Part shown: piece after piece, positions 1 to 4,941 of the stretch
Layout: each line of letters begins with the position of its first letter
Position numbering within the stretch: the stretch's first letter is position 1
Assembly (NCBI GenBank): GCA_014381165.1
Contig: JACMIM010000422.1
Location: 1 to 5,700 of the forward strand
Source: Roseiflexaceae bacterium
Lineage (GTDB): Bacteria > Chloroflexota > Chloroflexia > Chloroflexales > Roseiflexaceae
Reading direction: 5' to 3'
Length of the DNA stretch: 5,700 nucleotides
Made by a program: the position numbers and the translations under genes
The notes under the pieces: model-generated
The model's database searches: none
What the model saw: the letters and a program-made list of their open reading frames with translations, nothing else
What the model was told of the DNA's origin: nothing

Positions 1-1
1 C

Positions 2-628
2 GAGGCACTGCATCCCTATCCAGCCGGGCTGCTGATCGCCACCAAGGGTGGCCTGACCCGCCCCGGCCCCGGCGATTGGCGACCAAACGGCCACCCGGAT
101 TATCTGCGCGGCGCACTGGAAGGCAGCCTGCGTCGGCTCAAGCTCGAGACCATCGATCTGTATCAACTCCATCGTATCGACAGCAAGGTTCCGGCCCAGG
201 AACAGATCGGTGTGCTAGCCGACATGCGCGCCGAGGGCAAGATTCGTCACGTCGGCCTGTCCGAGGTTGGCGTCGGCGAGATCGAGATGGCGCGCAAGAT
301 CGTGCCGATCCTGACTGTGCAGAACCTCTACAACCTGAGCGAGCGCAAGCACGAGGATGTGCTCGACTATTGCGAGCGCGAGGGCATCGGCTTTATTCCG
401 TGGTTCCCGCTCGCCACCGGGCAGCTGGCCCAACCTGGCGGCAAGCTCGACACGATCGCCCACCAGCACAACGCATCACCAGCCCAGATCGCGCTGGCCT
501 GGCTGCTGCGCCGCTCGCCAGCGATGCTGCCCATCCCCGGCACATCGTCGGTGGCACATCTGGAGGAGAACACAGCCGCTGCAGAGATTACGCTCAACGA
601 CGCCGATTTCGCAGCGCTGGCGGCCTAG
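2..628 (+). CDS. Aldo/keto reductase, 3' part (N-terminus outside window)
   Basis: Open from the left edge in frame 2, giving 208 residues; family members are usually about 280-330, so roughly the first third is missing. NAD(P)H-dependent oxidoreductase of the AKR superfamily, a cytoplasmic TIM-barrel enzyme reducing aldehydes or ketones. Visible signatures, numbered from the window edge, are LIATKGG with the catalytic Lys at 15, DLYQLHRID with the catalytic His at 57, GKIRHVGLSE near 80-89, VQNLYNLSER near 106-115, and the C-terminal cofactor-binding segment LPIPGTSS near 178-185. The catalytic Asp and Tyr would lie in the missing part. The wording LTRPGPGDW followed by the HR(I/P)D pattern is typical of the YdbC/pyridoxal reductase-like branch, but the substrate cannot be fixed from this sequence. 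It ends with TAG at 626-628 and converges on the minus-strand membrane gene. The family call is firm; the substrate is unknown. Confidence 0.93.
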   Translation, partial: EALHPYPAGLLIATKGGLTRPGPGDWRPNGHPDYLRGALEGSLRRLKLETIDLYQLHRIDSKVPAQEQIGVLADMRAEGKIRHVGLSEVGVGEIEMARKIVPILTVQNLYNLSERKHEDVLDYCEREGIGFIPWFPLATGQLAQPGGKLDTIAHQHNASPAQIALAWLLRRSPAMLPIPGTSSVAHLEENTAAAEITLNDADFAALAA

Positions 629-650
629 TACAAATTTTTTTTGCCACTCC

Positions 651-687
651 TGCACCCTCGCTGGGAGAGGGTGCAGGGGGTGAAGGG
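651..687. repeat. Short copy of palindromic intergenic repeat, 9-bp hairpin
   Basis: TGCACCCTC (651-659) pairs perfectly with GAGGGTGCA (667-675) around the 7-base loop GCTGGGA. It lies between the converging AKR and membrane-protein genes. The 12-mer GCTGGGAGAGGG (660-671) and the 11-mer GCAGGGGGTGA (673-683) both recur in the large palindrome at 3071-3082 and 3114-3124, so the two belong to one repeat family. The hairpin could end transcription from either side, but no T-run follows it on either strand. The T8 run at 635-642 lies before the stem on the plus strand, so this is not a canonical intrinsic terminator. Confidence 0.72.
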
Positions 688-691
688 CTGG

Positions 692-1570
692 TTACGAGCT
701 ATAGGGTATGCGCGCCTCGCGCTGCGGTACCGGCAGCATCGTGTTGTAAGCTACGGTCAGGCCTACGGCAAACACCACCACGCCCAAGCCCAGCGCCGCA
801 TTGAACGGTGGCGGCGAGATCAGCGCCAGCCGAATAAACACGGTCGCTAGCGCATAGCCAGAGTTGCGGAAAACCACATGGTAGGTCGAGCTATAGCGCA
901 GCGAGATCAGCACGATCAGCACATCGGTGAAGATCAGCACCGTGAAGAATTGGTCGAAGAAGGTGGGGATGCGCCCGGTGCTCACCCAGCCAAACAGCTC
1001 GCCAAAGCCGATGACGAAAAACGCCACCAGCAGCACCAATGCCACCAGCCGCTTGGCCGCTACAAAGCTGGCCTGCTCATCGGCGTCGGTGGTGATCGGG
1101 ATGTGGCGCTGAAGCCGGTAGTAGAAGCCCAGCGCGACAAAAATCAACAGCGCGCCGACGGCATCCGAAACCATAGGCACCAGCGATTCACGCACCTGCT
1201 CCCAGCGAATCGGCTCGTCGAAGTAGATGAACTGCTTGAATGAAAGCCGCAGTAAAATCAGCGAGAGAATCTCGATCTGCTTGCCCACCGCGCTGGAAAC
1301 CGAGCGCTCCAGCACAAAAATCAGGCTCAACACCTCGAACAGCAGCAGCAGGGTAAAGGCAAACTCGACCGCGTAGAAATGATTTTTTGGCAGCACCGAG
1401 GCCAGCGGATTAGGCAGCCAGCCACGAATATTCAGATCAAGCACAACCAGCGACACGAGAAATGTGATCACCAGCGCCGTACCAGCGGCCCGCTGTGTTT
1501 GGTGGCCTTCCCACCACCGCTCGATCCACTCGAATAGATGGCTCGCACGTTGGAGTATACGCTGATTCAT
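692..1570 (-). CDS. Multi-pass integral membrane protein, unknown function
   Basis: A 292-residue hydrophobic protein I cannot assign to a named family. Apparent membrane segments lie near residues 28-48, 66-87, 98-114 (more charged), 130-150, 173-191, 204-224, 236-250 and 256-276, so about seven or eight passes. The N-terminus is soluble, with a Trp/Arg-rich stretch (FEWIERWWEGH). A polar segment rich in His, Asp and Glu lies at 152-172. The motif SLRYSST is followed by FRNSGYALATVFIRLAL. No catalytic or transport motif is evident. I chose the ATG at 1568-1570. An in-frame GTG at 1601-1603 would add 11 residues, but those would be coded inside the inverted repeat. No strong Shine-Dalgarno precedes either start. 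It is third on the minus strand after lacI and xylA, 254 bp from xylA, so shared transcription is possible but unproven. A membrane protein is certain; a link to xylose is only inference from position. Confidence 0.82.
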   Translation of the reverse strand: MNQRILQRASHLFEWIERWWEGHQTQRAAGTALVITFLVSLVVLDLNIRGWLPNPLASVLPKNHFYAVEFAFTLLLLFEVLSLIFVLERSVSSAVGKQIEILSLILLRLSFKQFIYFDEPIRWEQVRESLVPMVSDAVGALLIFVALGFYYRLQRHIPITTDADEQASFVAAKRLVALVLLVAFFVIGFGELFGWVSTGRIPTFFDQFFTVLIFTDVLIVLISLRYSSTYHVVFRNSGYALATVFIRLALISPPPFNAALGLGVVVFAVGLTVAYNTMLPVPQREARIPYSS

Positions 1571-1573
1571 CGG

Positions 1574-1585
1574 GTGCTCGCTTAC
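1574..1585 (-). promoter_or_regulatory. Possible weak LacI-type operator before the membrane gene
   Basis: The minus strand reads GTAAGCGAGCAC, which matches the perfect lacI operator GTAAGCGCTTAC at 9 of 12 positions, including the whole left half plus the central G. It sits 3 bases upstream of the ATG at 1570, a place where a bound repressor would block transcription or translation initiation. A 9-of-12 match can occur by chance, so this rests on location as much as on sequence. Confidence 0.3.
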
Positions 1586-1639
1586 AATAGACGGGGGCCA
1601 CACGTCGATTGTACATCGTCGCGCGGCCCCCGTCTATTG
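1585..1639. repeat. 15-bp perfect inverted repeat upstream of membrane gene
   Basis: CAATAGACGGGGGCC (1585-1599) and GGCCCCCGTCTATTG (1625-1639) are exact reverse complements. The 25-base spacer can extend the structure through the short inner pair CGAT/ATCG around TGTAC. On the minus strand the structure ends 14 bases before the ATG at 1570, so in a transcript running from xylA or from an upstream promoter it would form a strong hairpin in the leader. There is no following U-run, so it is not an ordinary intrinsic terminator. It could be an mRNA-stabilising or occluding leader hairpin, a protein-binding site, or the ends of a tiny repeat element. Confidence 0.75.
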
Positions 1640-1670
1640 CTGTGTTGCCCATCAGGGAGTGTACGCTCTG

Positions 1671-1790
1671 TCGGCAGCCGCGAGGCTGAAGCCTCTGGCT
1701 GCGTTTACGAAGCCCGCCGCTGCGGGCTGAAGATCGTTGCAGCTCGCGGCGAGCTTCGTAGTGCTAGCCGGCGGCTGAAGCCGCCGGGCG
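1671..1790. repeat. Cluster of REP-like hairpins, clover-leaf arrangement
   Basis: This fills most of the gap between xylA and the membrane gene. The first hairpin has GCAGCC (1674-1679) pairing with GGCTGC (1697-1702), enclosing GAGGCT-GA-AGCCTC (1682-1695). The second structure has outer arms TACGAAGC (1706-1713) and GCTTCGTA (1753-1760) enclosing two sub-hairpins: AGCCCGC/GCGGGCT (1711-1717 with 1722-1728, overlapping the outer arm by three bases) and AGCTCG/CGAGCT (1741-1746 with 1750-1755). The third hairpin is CCGGCGGCT-GA-AGCCGCCGG (1768-1787), 9 bp long. No open frame of coding character is seen. These are likely dispersed repeat elements. Whether they affect mRNA decay or termination downstream of xylA cannot be told from sequence alone. 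Confidence 0.7.
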
Positions 1791-1823
1791 GGAGTGGTGG
1801 CAACGCGATGGTCATCCTGTGTT

Positions 1824-2996
1824 CTAGCGCACGCCCAGCAGCAGTTCGTTGGTCAATTGGTCGAGCCGCTCGTAGCCATAGCCGCGCGCGCCCAGCGCCG
1901 CGCGGTCGAAGCTGGCAGCCTTGAGCGCGGCGGCCTTTTCGGCACTATATGCTCCGCCGAAGGCCGCTGCGGTGCTGCCGTCGTCCTGAGGCAACTCACG
2001 CAGCAGCGCCTGGATTTCGGCGTCGGCGTTCCACTGTGCGGCCTTCTCCTTCAGAATCAAATAGGTTCGCATGCAGCCGCGCGCGAAATCCTCAACACCG
2101 GCGTAATCCTCGGTGCGATAGGCATGCGCGTCGAAGTGGCGCATGCCCTGGTAGCCCACATCCTCCAAAAACTTCACCAGCAGAAAGGCACTCTTCAGAT
2201 TGACTGCGCCAAAGCGGAAGTCTTGGTCGTAACGGCCAACTACCTGGTCGTTCAGATCGATATGGAACAGCTTGCCAGCGTCCCAGGCCTGCGCGATCGC
2301 GTGCAGAAAGTTCAGGCCGGCCATGGTCTCATGGGCTACCTCGGGGTTGACGCCAACCATCTCGGGGTGGTCGAGTGTGGCAATAAAGCCGAGCGCCGCG
2401 CCCACGGTGGCCAGATAGATGTCGCCGCGCGGCTCGTTTGGCTTTGGCTCCAATGCGAACCGGAGCTTGTAGCCCTGATCCTGCGCATACGCGCACAGAA
2501 AGTTAATCGCCTCACGAAAGCGCTTGAGGCTTTCAGCAGGGTTCTTGTTTGTGTCGCTTTCCGTGCCCTCGCGCCCGCCCCAGAACACATACGTTTCCGC
2601 GCCTAGCTCGACGCCCAGGTCGATTGCGTGCATAGTCTTTTGGAGCGCATAGGCCCGCACCTTCGGATCGTTCGAGGTGAATGCACCGTCTTTGAAGGCT
2701 GGGTCGCTGAACAGATTGGTCGTGGCCATTGGCACCACCAGGCCGGCCTCGCGTAGCGCGCCGCGAAACTCGCGCACGATCTGGTCGCGCTCGGCTGGGG
2801 TCGCATCGATCGGGATTAAATCATTATCGTGGAAGTTGACGCCATATGCACCGACCTCGCCCAGCAGGCGCACCGCCTCGACTGGCGGCAGCGGCGGGCG
2901 GGTCGGCTCGCCAAACGGGTCGCGGCCAAGATTGCCGACAGTCCAAAGGCCGAAGGTGAACTTGTGCTCAGGGCGGGGCGTGTAGCGATCGGACAT
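1824..2996 (-). CDS. xylA: Xylose isomerase, class I (actinobacterial-like, 390 aa)
   Basis: Cytoplasmic metal-dependent isomerase converting D-xylose to D-xylulose (and D-glucose to D-fructose), the first step of the isomerase route of xylose breakdown. The length, 390 residues, is close to the roughly 387 of Streptomyces enzymes, and the catalytic residues fall at that numbering plus two: His56 in FHDNDL, Glu183 and Lys185 in LEPKPNEPRGD, Glu219 and His222 in NPEVAHE, Asp247 in HIDLND, Asp257 and Asp259 in YDQDFRFG, and Asp289 in HFDAHAYR. Both metal sites and the substrate base are therefore intact. The TIM barrel is followed by the usual C-terminal arm (about 320-390) used in tetramer contacts. 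I chose the ATG at 2994-2996; an in-frame ATG 18 bases further out would place the Shine-Dalgarno AAAGGAG inside the coding sequence. It lies 56 bases after the LacI-type regulator on the same strand, so co-transcription or repressor control is likely. No xylulokinase gene is adjacent. Confidence 0.97.
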   Translation of the reverse strand: MSDRYTPRPEHKFTFGLWTVGNLGRDPFGEPTRPPLPPVEAVRLLGEVGAYGVNFHDNDLIPIDATPAERDQIVREFRGALREAGLVVPMATTNLFSDPAFKDGAFTSNDPKVRAYALQKTMHAIDLGVELGAETYVFWGGREGTESDTNKNPAESLKRFREAINFLCAYAQDQGYKLRFALEPKPNEPRGDIYLATVGAALGFIATLDHPEMVGVNPEVAHETMAGLNFLHAIAQAWDAGKLFHIDLNDQVVGRYDQDFRFGAVNLKSAFLLVKFLEDVGYQGMRHFDAHAYRTEDYAGVEDFARGCMRTYLILKEKAAQWNADAEIQALLRELPQDDGSTAAAFGGAYSAEKAAALKAASFDRAALGARGYGYERLDQLTNELLLGVR

Positions 2997-3003
2997 GAGG
3001 CAG

Positions 3004-3010
3004 CTCCTTT
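3004..3010 (-). promoter_or_regulatory. xylA Shine-Dalgarno (decides the start)
   Basis: The minus strand reads AAAGGAG, with seven bases between GGAG and the ATG at 2996. This near-consensus site fixes the start at MSDRY rather than the in-frame ATG at 3014, which lies upstream of it. Confidence 0.88.
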
Positions 3011-3012
3011 GC

Positions 3013-3024
3013 ATATGCTCTTAC
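3013..3024 (-). promoter_or_regulatory. Possible LacI-type operator before xylA
   Basis: The minus strand reads GTAAGAGCATAT, matching GTAAGCGCTTAC at 9 of 12 positions. It lies two bases upstream of the xylA Shine-Dalgarno, nearly the same placement as the perfect operator in front of lacI. The surrounding stretch 3011-3042 is clearly AT-richer than its neighbours, which would suit a promoter. A TTGTTT with a 17-base spacer to TATGCA can be read there, but it is a poor match to consensus. Confidence 0.38.
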
Positions 3025-3045
3025 GAAAAACTAAACAATCTACCG

Positions 3046-3131
3046 CGCACCCTCACCCCAGCCCGCTCCTGCTGGGAGAGGGATCCGGACTCCCCGCTTC
3101 CACTAGGGTCGGAGCAGGGGGTGAGGGTGCG
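3046..3131. repeat. Long palindromic repeat overlapping the lacI 3' end
   Basis: CGCACCCTCACCCC (3046-3059) is perfectly complementary to GGGGTGAGGGTGCG (3118-3131), a 14-bp outer stem. Inside it, GCTCC (3065-3069) can pair with GGAGC (3111-3115). The element shares GCTGGGAGAGGG and GCAGGGGGTGA with the shorter copy at 651-687. It covers the last 26 codons and the stop codon of lacI and ends about 50 bases before xylA. It could act as a processing or attenuation structure between the two genes; no T-run follows the minus-strand exit. Confidence 0.8.
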
Positions 3132-4147
3132 GGCGCGGCAGTCGAGGCGCGCACGATCAACTCGGTAGGCAATTCCAGGCGCTCGGGCGGCAGCTCAGGC
3201 TGCTCGATTCGCTTCAACAGCATGGTTGCCGCCGCCGCGCCCATCTGAAGCAGCGGCTGGCGTACTGTTGTCAGCCGTGGCACCAGCATCTGGGCGGCGG
3301 GAATATCGTCGAAGCCGACCAGCGAGAGATCGGCGGGAACGCGCAGCCCACGCGCACTCGCCGCATCGATCACGGCGAAGGCCGAGACATCGTTGGCGGC
3401 AACGATCGCGGTAGGCGGCTGCGGCAACCCGAGCAGCACATGCGCAGCCGCATAGGCAGCGGGTTGTTGGAAATCGCCATCGACAACCAGGCCTTCGTCG
3501 GGCGCGATCCCGGCCTCGGCCAATGCATCCTGGTAGCCAGCCAGCCGATCGACGGCACAACGCAGCGCCATGTCACCACAGATCACACCGATGCGCCGGT
3601 GGCCAAGCTCGATCAGATGGCGCGTGGCCGCGTACCCGCCCGCCCGGTTGGTCGCGCCGACCGCTGGATCGCCTGCGCCAATGCCCTGGTGATCGACCAG
3701 CACATACGGAAAGCCACGCTCGCGCAACGACAGCAGGTAGGCCTCAGGGTTGCGCGGCAACACCAACAGCAGGCCATCGGCCATGCCGCGGGTCAGCGAT
3801 GCAACATACGCCGCCTCGCGCGTCTTGCGGCGGCGCGTCGAGTACAGCACCAGGTCATACTCGGCCTCGGCCAGCGCATCGTCGATGCCGCGCAGAATGC
3901 TGCCCATGTAGCCAGTCGCCAACTCCGACGCCAGCAGACCAACCACACGCGAGCGCCCGCCAGCCAAGCTGCGGGCCTGCTGATTGGCCACAAAGCCTAA
4001 CCGCTGCATCGCGGCCAGCACCGCCTCGCGGGTCTGTGGCTTGACATACGCCCGGTTGTTCAGCACCCGCGAGACTGTAGCATACGAAACACCCGATTCA
4101 CGGGCCACATCGAAGATTGTCAGCGGCGTGCCATCCTGCTGTGTCAT
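3053..4147 (-). CDS. LacI-family transcriptional repressor, probable xylose regulator
   Basis: A 364-residue DNA-binding regulator. The helix-turn-helix runs from about 10 to 34 (TIFDVARESGVSYATVSRVLNN), with VSYATVSRVLNN as turn and recognition helix. The hinge QQARSLAGG (55-64) carries the Leu-Ala pair that inserts at a central CpG of the operator. A periplasmic-binding-protein-like sensor domain follows: VVGLLASELATGY (68-80), LRGIDDALAEAEYD (85-98), DGLLLVLPRN (124-133), HLIELGHRRIGVICG (177-191), VAANDVSAFAVIDAA (249-263), LSLVGFDDIP (274-283) and LTTVRQP (292-298). Family members normally stop near IVRAST (331-336). The Pro/Ser-rich tail from about 339 to 364 is coded by the palindromic repeat. 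The start ATG at 4145-4147 has GGAGG five bases upstream. A perfect palindrome and promoter lie just ahead, indicating autorepression. Xylose as effector is inferred from the adjacent xylA; CcpA-like or other sugar specificity cannot be excluded. Confidence 0.94.
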   Translation of the reverse strand: MTQQDGTPLTIFDVARESGVSYATVSRVLNNRAYVKPQTREAVLAAMQRLGFVANQQARSLAGGRSRVVGLLASELATGYMGSILRGIDDALAEAEYDLVLYSTRRRKTREAAYVASLTRGMADGLLLVLPRNPEAYLLSLRERGFPYVLVDHQGIGAGDPAVGATNRAGGYAATRHLIELGHRRIGVICGDMALRCAVDRLAGYQDALAEAGIAPDEGLVVDGDFQQPAAYAAAHVLLGLPQPPTAIVAANDVSAFAVIDAASARGLRVPADLSLVGFDDIPAAQMLVPRLTTVRQPLLQMGAAAATMLLKRIEQPELPPERLELPTELIVRASTAAPAPSPPAPTLVEAGSPDPSPSRSGLG

Positions 4148-4152
4148 ATGAG

Positions 4153-4157
4153 CCTCC
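4153..4157 (-). promoter_or_regulatory. lacI-type regulator Shine-Dalgarno
   Basis: GGAGG on the minus strand, five bases before ATG 4147 and directly abutting the palindromic operator, so repressor binding would cover the start of the leader. Confidence 0.85.
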
Positions 4158-4169
4158 GTAAGCGCTTAC
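4158..4169. promoter_or_regulatory. Perfect palindromic operator for the LacI-family repressor
   Basis: GTAAGCGCTTAC is a 12-bp perfect palindrome with a central CpG, the form bound by LacI-family hinge helices. It begins one base after the proposed -10 box and ends at the Shine-Dalgarno. The expected transcription start (about 4163) falls at its centre. This position implies repression of the regulator's own gene by blocking the polymerase. That the local repressor is its ligand is inference from proximity and family. Confidence 0.85.
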
Positions 4170-4198
4170 AGCGTAGCAGGGCAGCGCGGGATTGTCAA
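4170..4198 (-). promoter_or_regulatory. Promoter of the LacI-family gene (TTGACA-17-TACGCT)
   Basis: A perfect -35 TTGACA (4193-4198, minus strand) is followed by a 17-base spacer and TACGCT (4170-4175). A TG lies one base upstream of the -10 (4177-4178), giving the extended -10 form TGnTACGCT, which would offset the weak hexamer. The leader to the ATG would be about 15-16 bases. The -35 box lies in the head of a degenerate repeat unit. Confidence 0.75.
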
Positions 4199-4279
4199 TC
4201 GCCTTGTACGCGCCGGGCGCAGCAGGCGGGTTGAAACCCGCTGCTGCTATCCAAAACGCGCTTTAGCGCGTTGGAGACG
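4194..4279. repeat. Degenerate repeat unit with two hairpins
   Basis: The head GTCAATCGCCTTGTACG (4194-4210) matches the head of the two units to its right with one change (A for G at 4197). The body differs. GCAGCA-G-GCGGGTT and AACCCGC-TGCTGC form a stem with one bulge and a GA apex (4219-4247). A second hairpin, AACGCGCT-TT-AGCGCGTT (4255-4272), follows. No coding frame of gene-like character is seen. The unit separates the lacI promoter from the tandem repeats. Confidence 0.65.
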
Positions 4280-4351
4280 GTCGATCGCCTTGTACGGGTA
4301 CCCACTAGCCCGGCGCTTCAGCGCCGGGTAGCCGTCCGGGGGCACACGCAA
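4280..4351. repeat. Tandem repeat unit 1 (72 bp, period 77)
   Basis: This differs from unit 2 at only two positions over 72 bases (GTAGCC here, GTACCT there). It contains the 9-bp hairpin CCCGGCGCT-TC-AGCGCCGGG (4309-4328) and ends with GTCCGGGGGCACACGCAA. The five bases 4352-4356 separate it from unit 2. Near-identity points to a recent duplication or conversion. Confidence 0.9.
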
Positions 4352-4356
4352 AAATC

Positions 4357-4428
4357 GTCGATCGCCTTGTACGGGTACCCACTAGCCCGGCGCTTCAGCG
4401 CCGGGTACCTGTCCGGGGGCACACGCAA
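4357..4428. repeat. Tandem repeat unit 2 (72 bp)
   Basis: Second copy of the 72-bp unit, with the same 9-bp hairpin at 4386-4405. Here the right flank reads GGGTACC (4403-4409), which can also pair with GGTACCC at 4374-4380. Two alternative folds are therefore possible in this copy but not in unit 1, where one base breaks that pairing. It ends 12 bases before the stop of the small membrane protein. Confidence 0.9.
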
Positions 4429-4439
4429 CACCGAGGTAA

Positions 4440-4793
4440 TTATTGACAAACCAGCTGTGTGGATGCGGGGGCGCTGCTAAAAATGGTTACCAGCGCGGTA
4501 TTATCTCGGAACATGGCGGTGCGCGAGGTGCGCGTGATCGCTTGTGGCGTACCGCCCTGCGCATTTGGCGCGCATTCAACGGCGGTCTGCTCGTCGACGG
4601 CGATGATGCCGCCGTGCAGCAGGCCAAGCACCTGTTCCTGGGGAATGGCAAGGCGGGCTGGGCCGAGGAACGCCACCACGGCCAGCGCAAGGCAGCCGGC
4701 CAGCAGCAACAACAAGAAAAACATATAGCCGCCATTACCCTTGCGGCGTTGCTTGGCCGCAGCTTGGCTCTGGCTCGATGTCGTATTAGTCAT
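4440..4793 (-). CDS. Small single-pass membrane-anchored protein, unknown function
   Basis: 117 residues from the ATG at 4791-4793. A polar, Ser/Gln-rich N-terminus (MTNTTSSQSQAAAKQRRKGN) carries a basic KQRRK cluster, followed by one strongly hydrophobic segment (about 24-43, FFLLLLLAGCLALAVVAFLG). A roughly 70-residue domain follows, containing LLHGGIIAVDEQTAVECAP near 58-76 and a final Thr/Ser-rich stretch. By the positive-inside rule the C-terminal domain should be outside the membrane. Its two Cys residues (about 73 and 116) could form a disulfide. GAGG lies four bases before this ATG. The frame also extends upstream to TTG, GTG and ATG codons at 4859-4865 behind the good site AAAGGA (4870-4875), which would add 22-24 residues, so the start is uncertain. 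It follows the YesL-like gene by 148 bases on the same strand. No family recognised. Confidence 0.68.
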   Translation of the reverse strand: MTNTTSSQSQAAAKQRRKGNGGYMFFLLLLLAGCLALAVVAFLGPARLAIPQEQVLGLLHGGIIAVDEQTAVECAPNAQGGTPQAITRTSRTAMFRDNTALVTIFSSAPASTQLVCQ

Positions 4794-4830
4794 AGCGCCT
4801 CGCCCAGCTCGAAGAGTGTACCCCGCGCTT

Positions 4831-4836
4831 ATTGTA
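4831..4836 (-). promoter_or_regulatory. Possible -10 box for the small membrane protein
   Basis: TACAAT on the minus strand matches the -10 consensus at five of six positions, about 38 bases before the ATG at 4793. It sits in the loop of the short inverted repeat GCGCT/AGCGC (4825-4829 with 4836-4840). No good -35 is seen at the right distance. If the longer start near 4865 is the true one, this cannot be its promoter. Confidence 0.25.
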
Positions 4837-4869
4837 GCGCATGTGGCTGCGAGGAACATCACCAATACG

Positions 4870-4875
4870 TCCTTT
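4870..4875 (-). promoter_or_regulatory. Alternative Shine-Dalgarno for a longer form of the small protein
   Basis: AAAGGA on the minus strand is followed after 4, 7 and 10 bases by the in-frame codons TTG, GTG and ATG (4865 to 4857). This is a stronger site than the GAGG at 4798-4801 in front of the ATG at 4793, so both starts remain open. Confidence 0.4.
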
Positions 4876-4941
4876 CTAGCGCTGCGTCAAGGCCTACTCC
4901 TCCGTCTCGCCCAGCCGATCGCCAATCTTCAAGCAATGAGA

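Noticed and set aside
635..675. Intrinsic terminator after the aldo/keto reductase
   Set aside because: The T8 run precedes the hairpin on the plus strand, and only an A-run follows it on the minus strand, so the order is wrong for a canonical terminator on either strand.
76..804. Long plus-strand frame overlapping the aldo/keto reductase
   Set aside because: It is a shadow of the reductase in another frame: Arg/Pro-rich, without family signatures, and it runs into the intergenic repeat.
1794..2606. 270-codon plus-strand frame antisense to xylA
   Set aside because: The opposite strand has xylose isomerase with all catalytic residues; this frame is a GC-rich shadow.
3012..3014. Upstream ATG as start of xylA
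   Set aside because: It would place the near-consensus Shine-Dalgarno within the coding sequence; MSDRY at 2996 fits both spacing and family N-termini.
4280..4428. CRISPR array
   Set aside because: Only two units, 72 bases each with a 5-base separation; there are no unique spacers of the right size and no cas genes in view.
4271..4480. 69-codon plus-strand frame in the tandem repeats
   Set aside because: It is made of the repeat units themselves, with no independent start signal or recognisable protein character.
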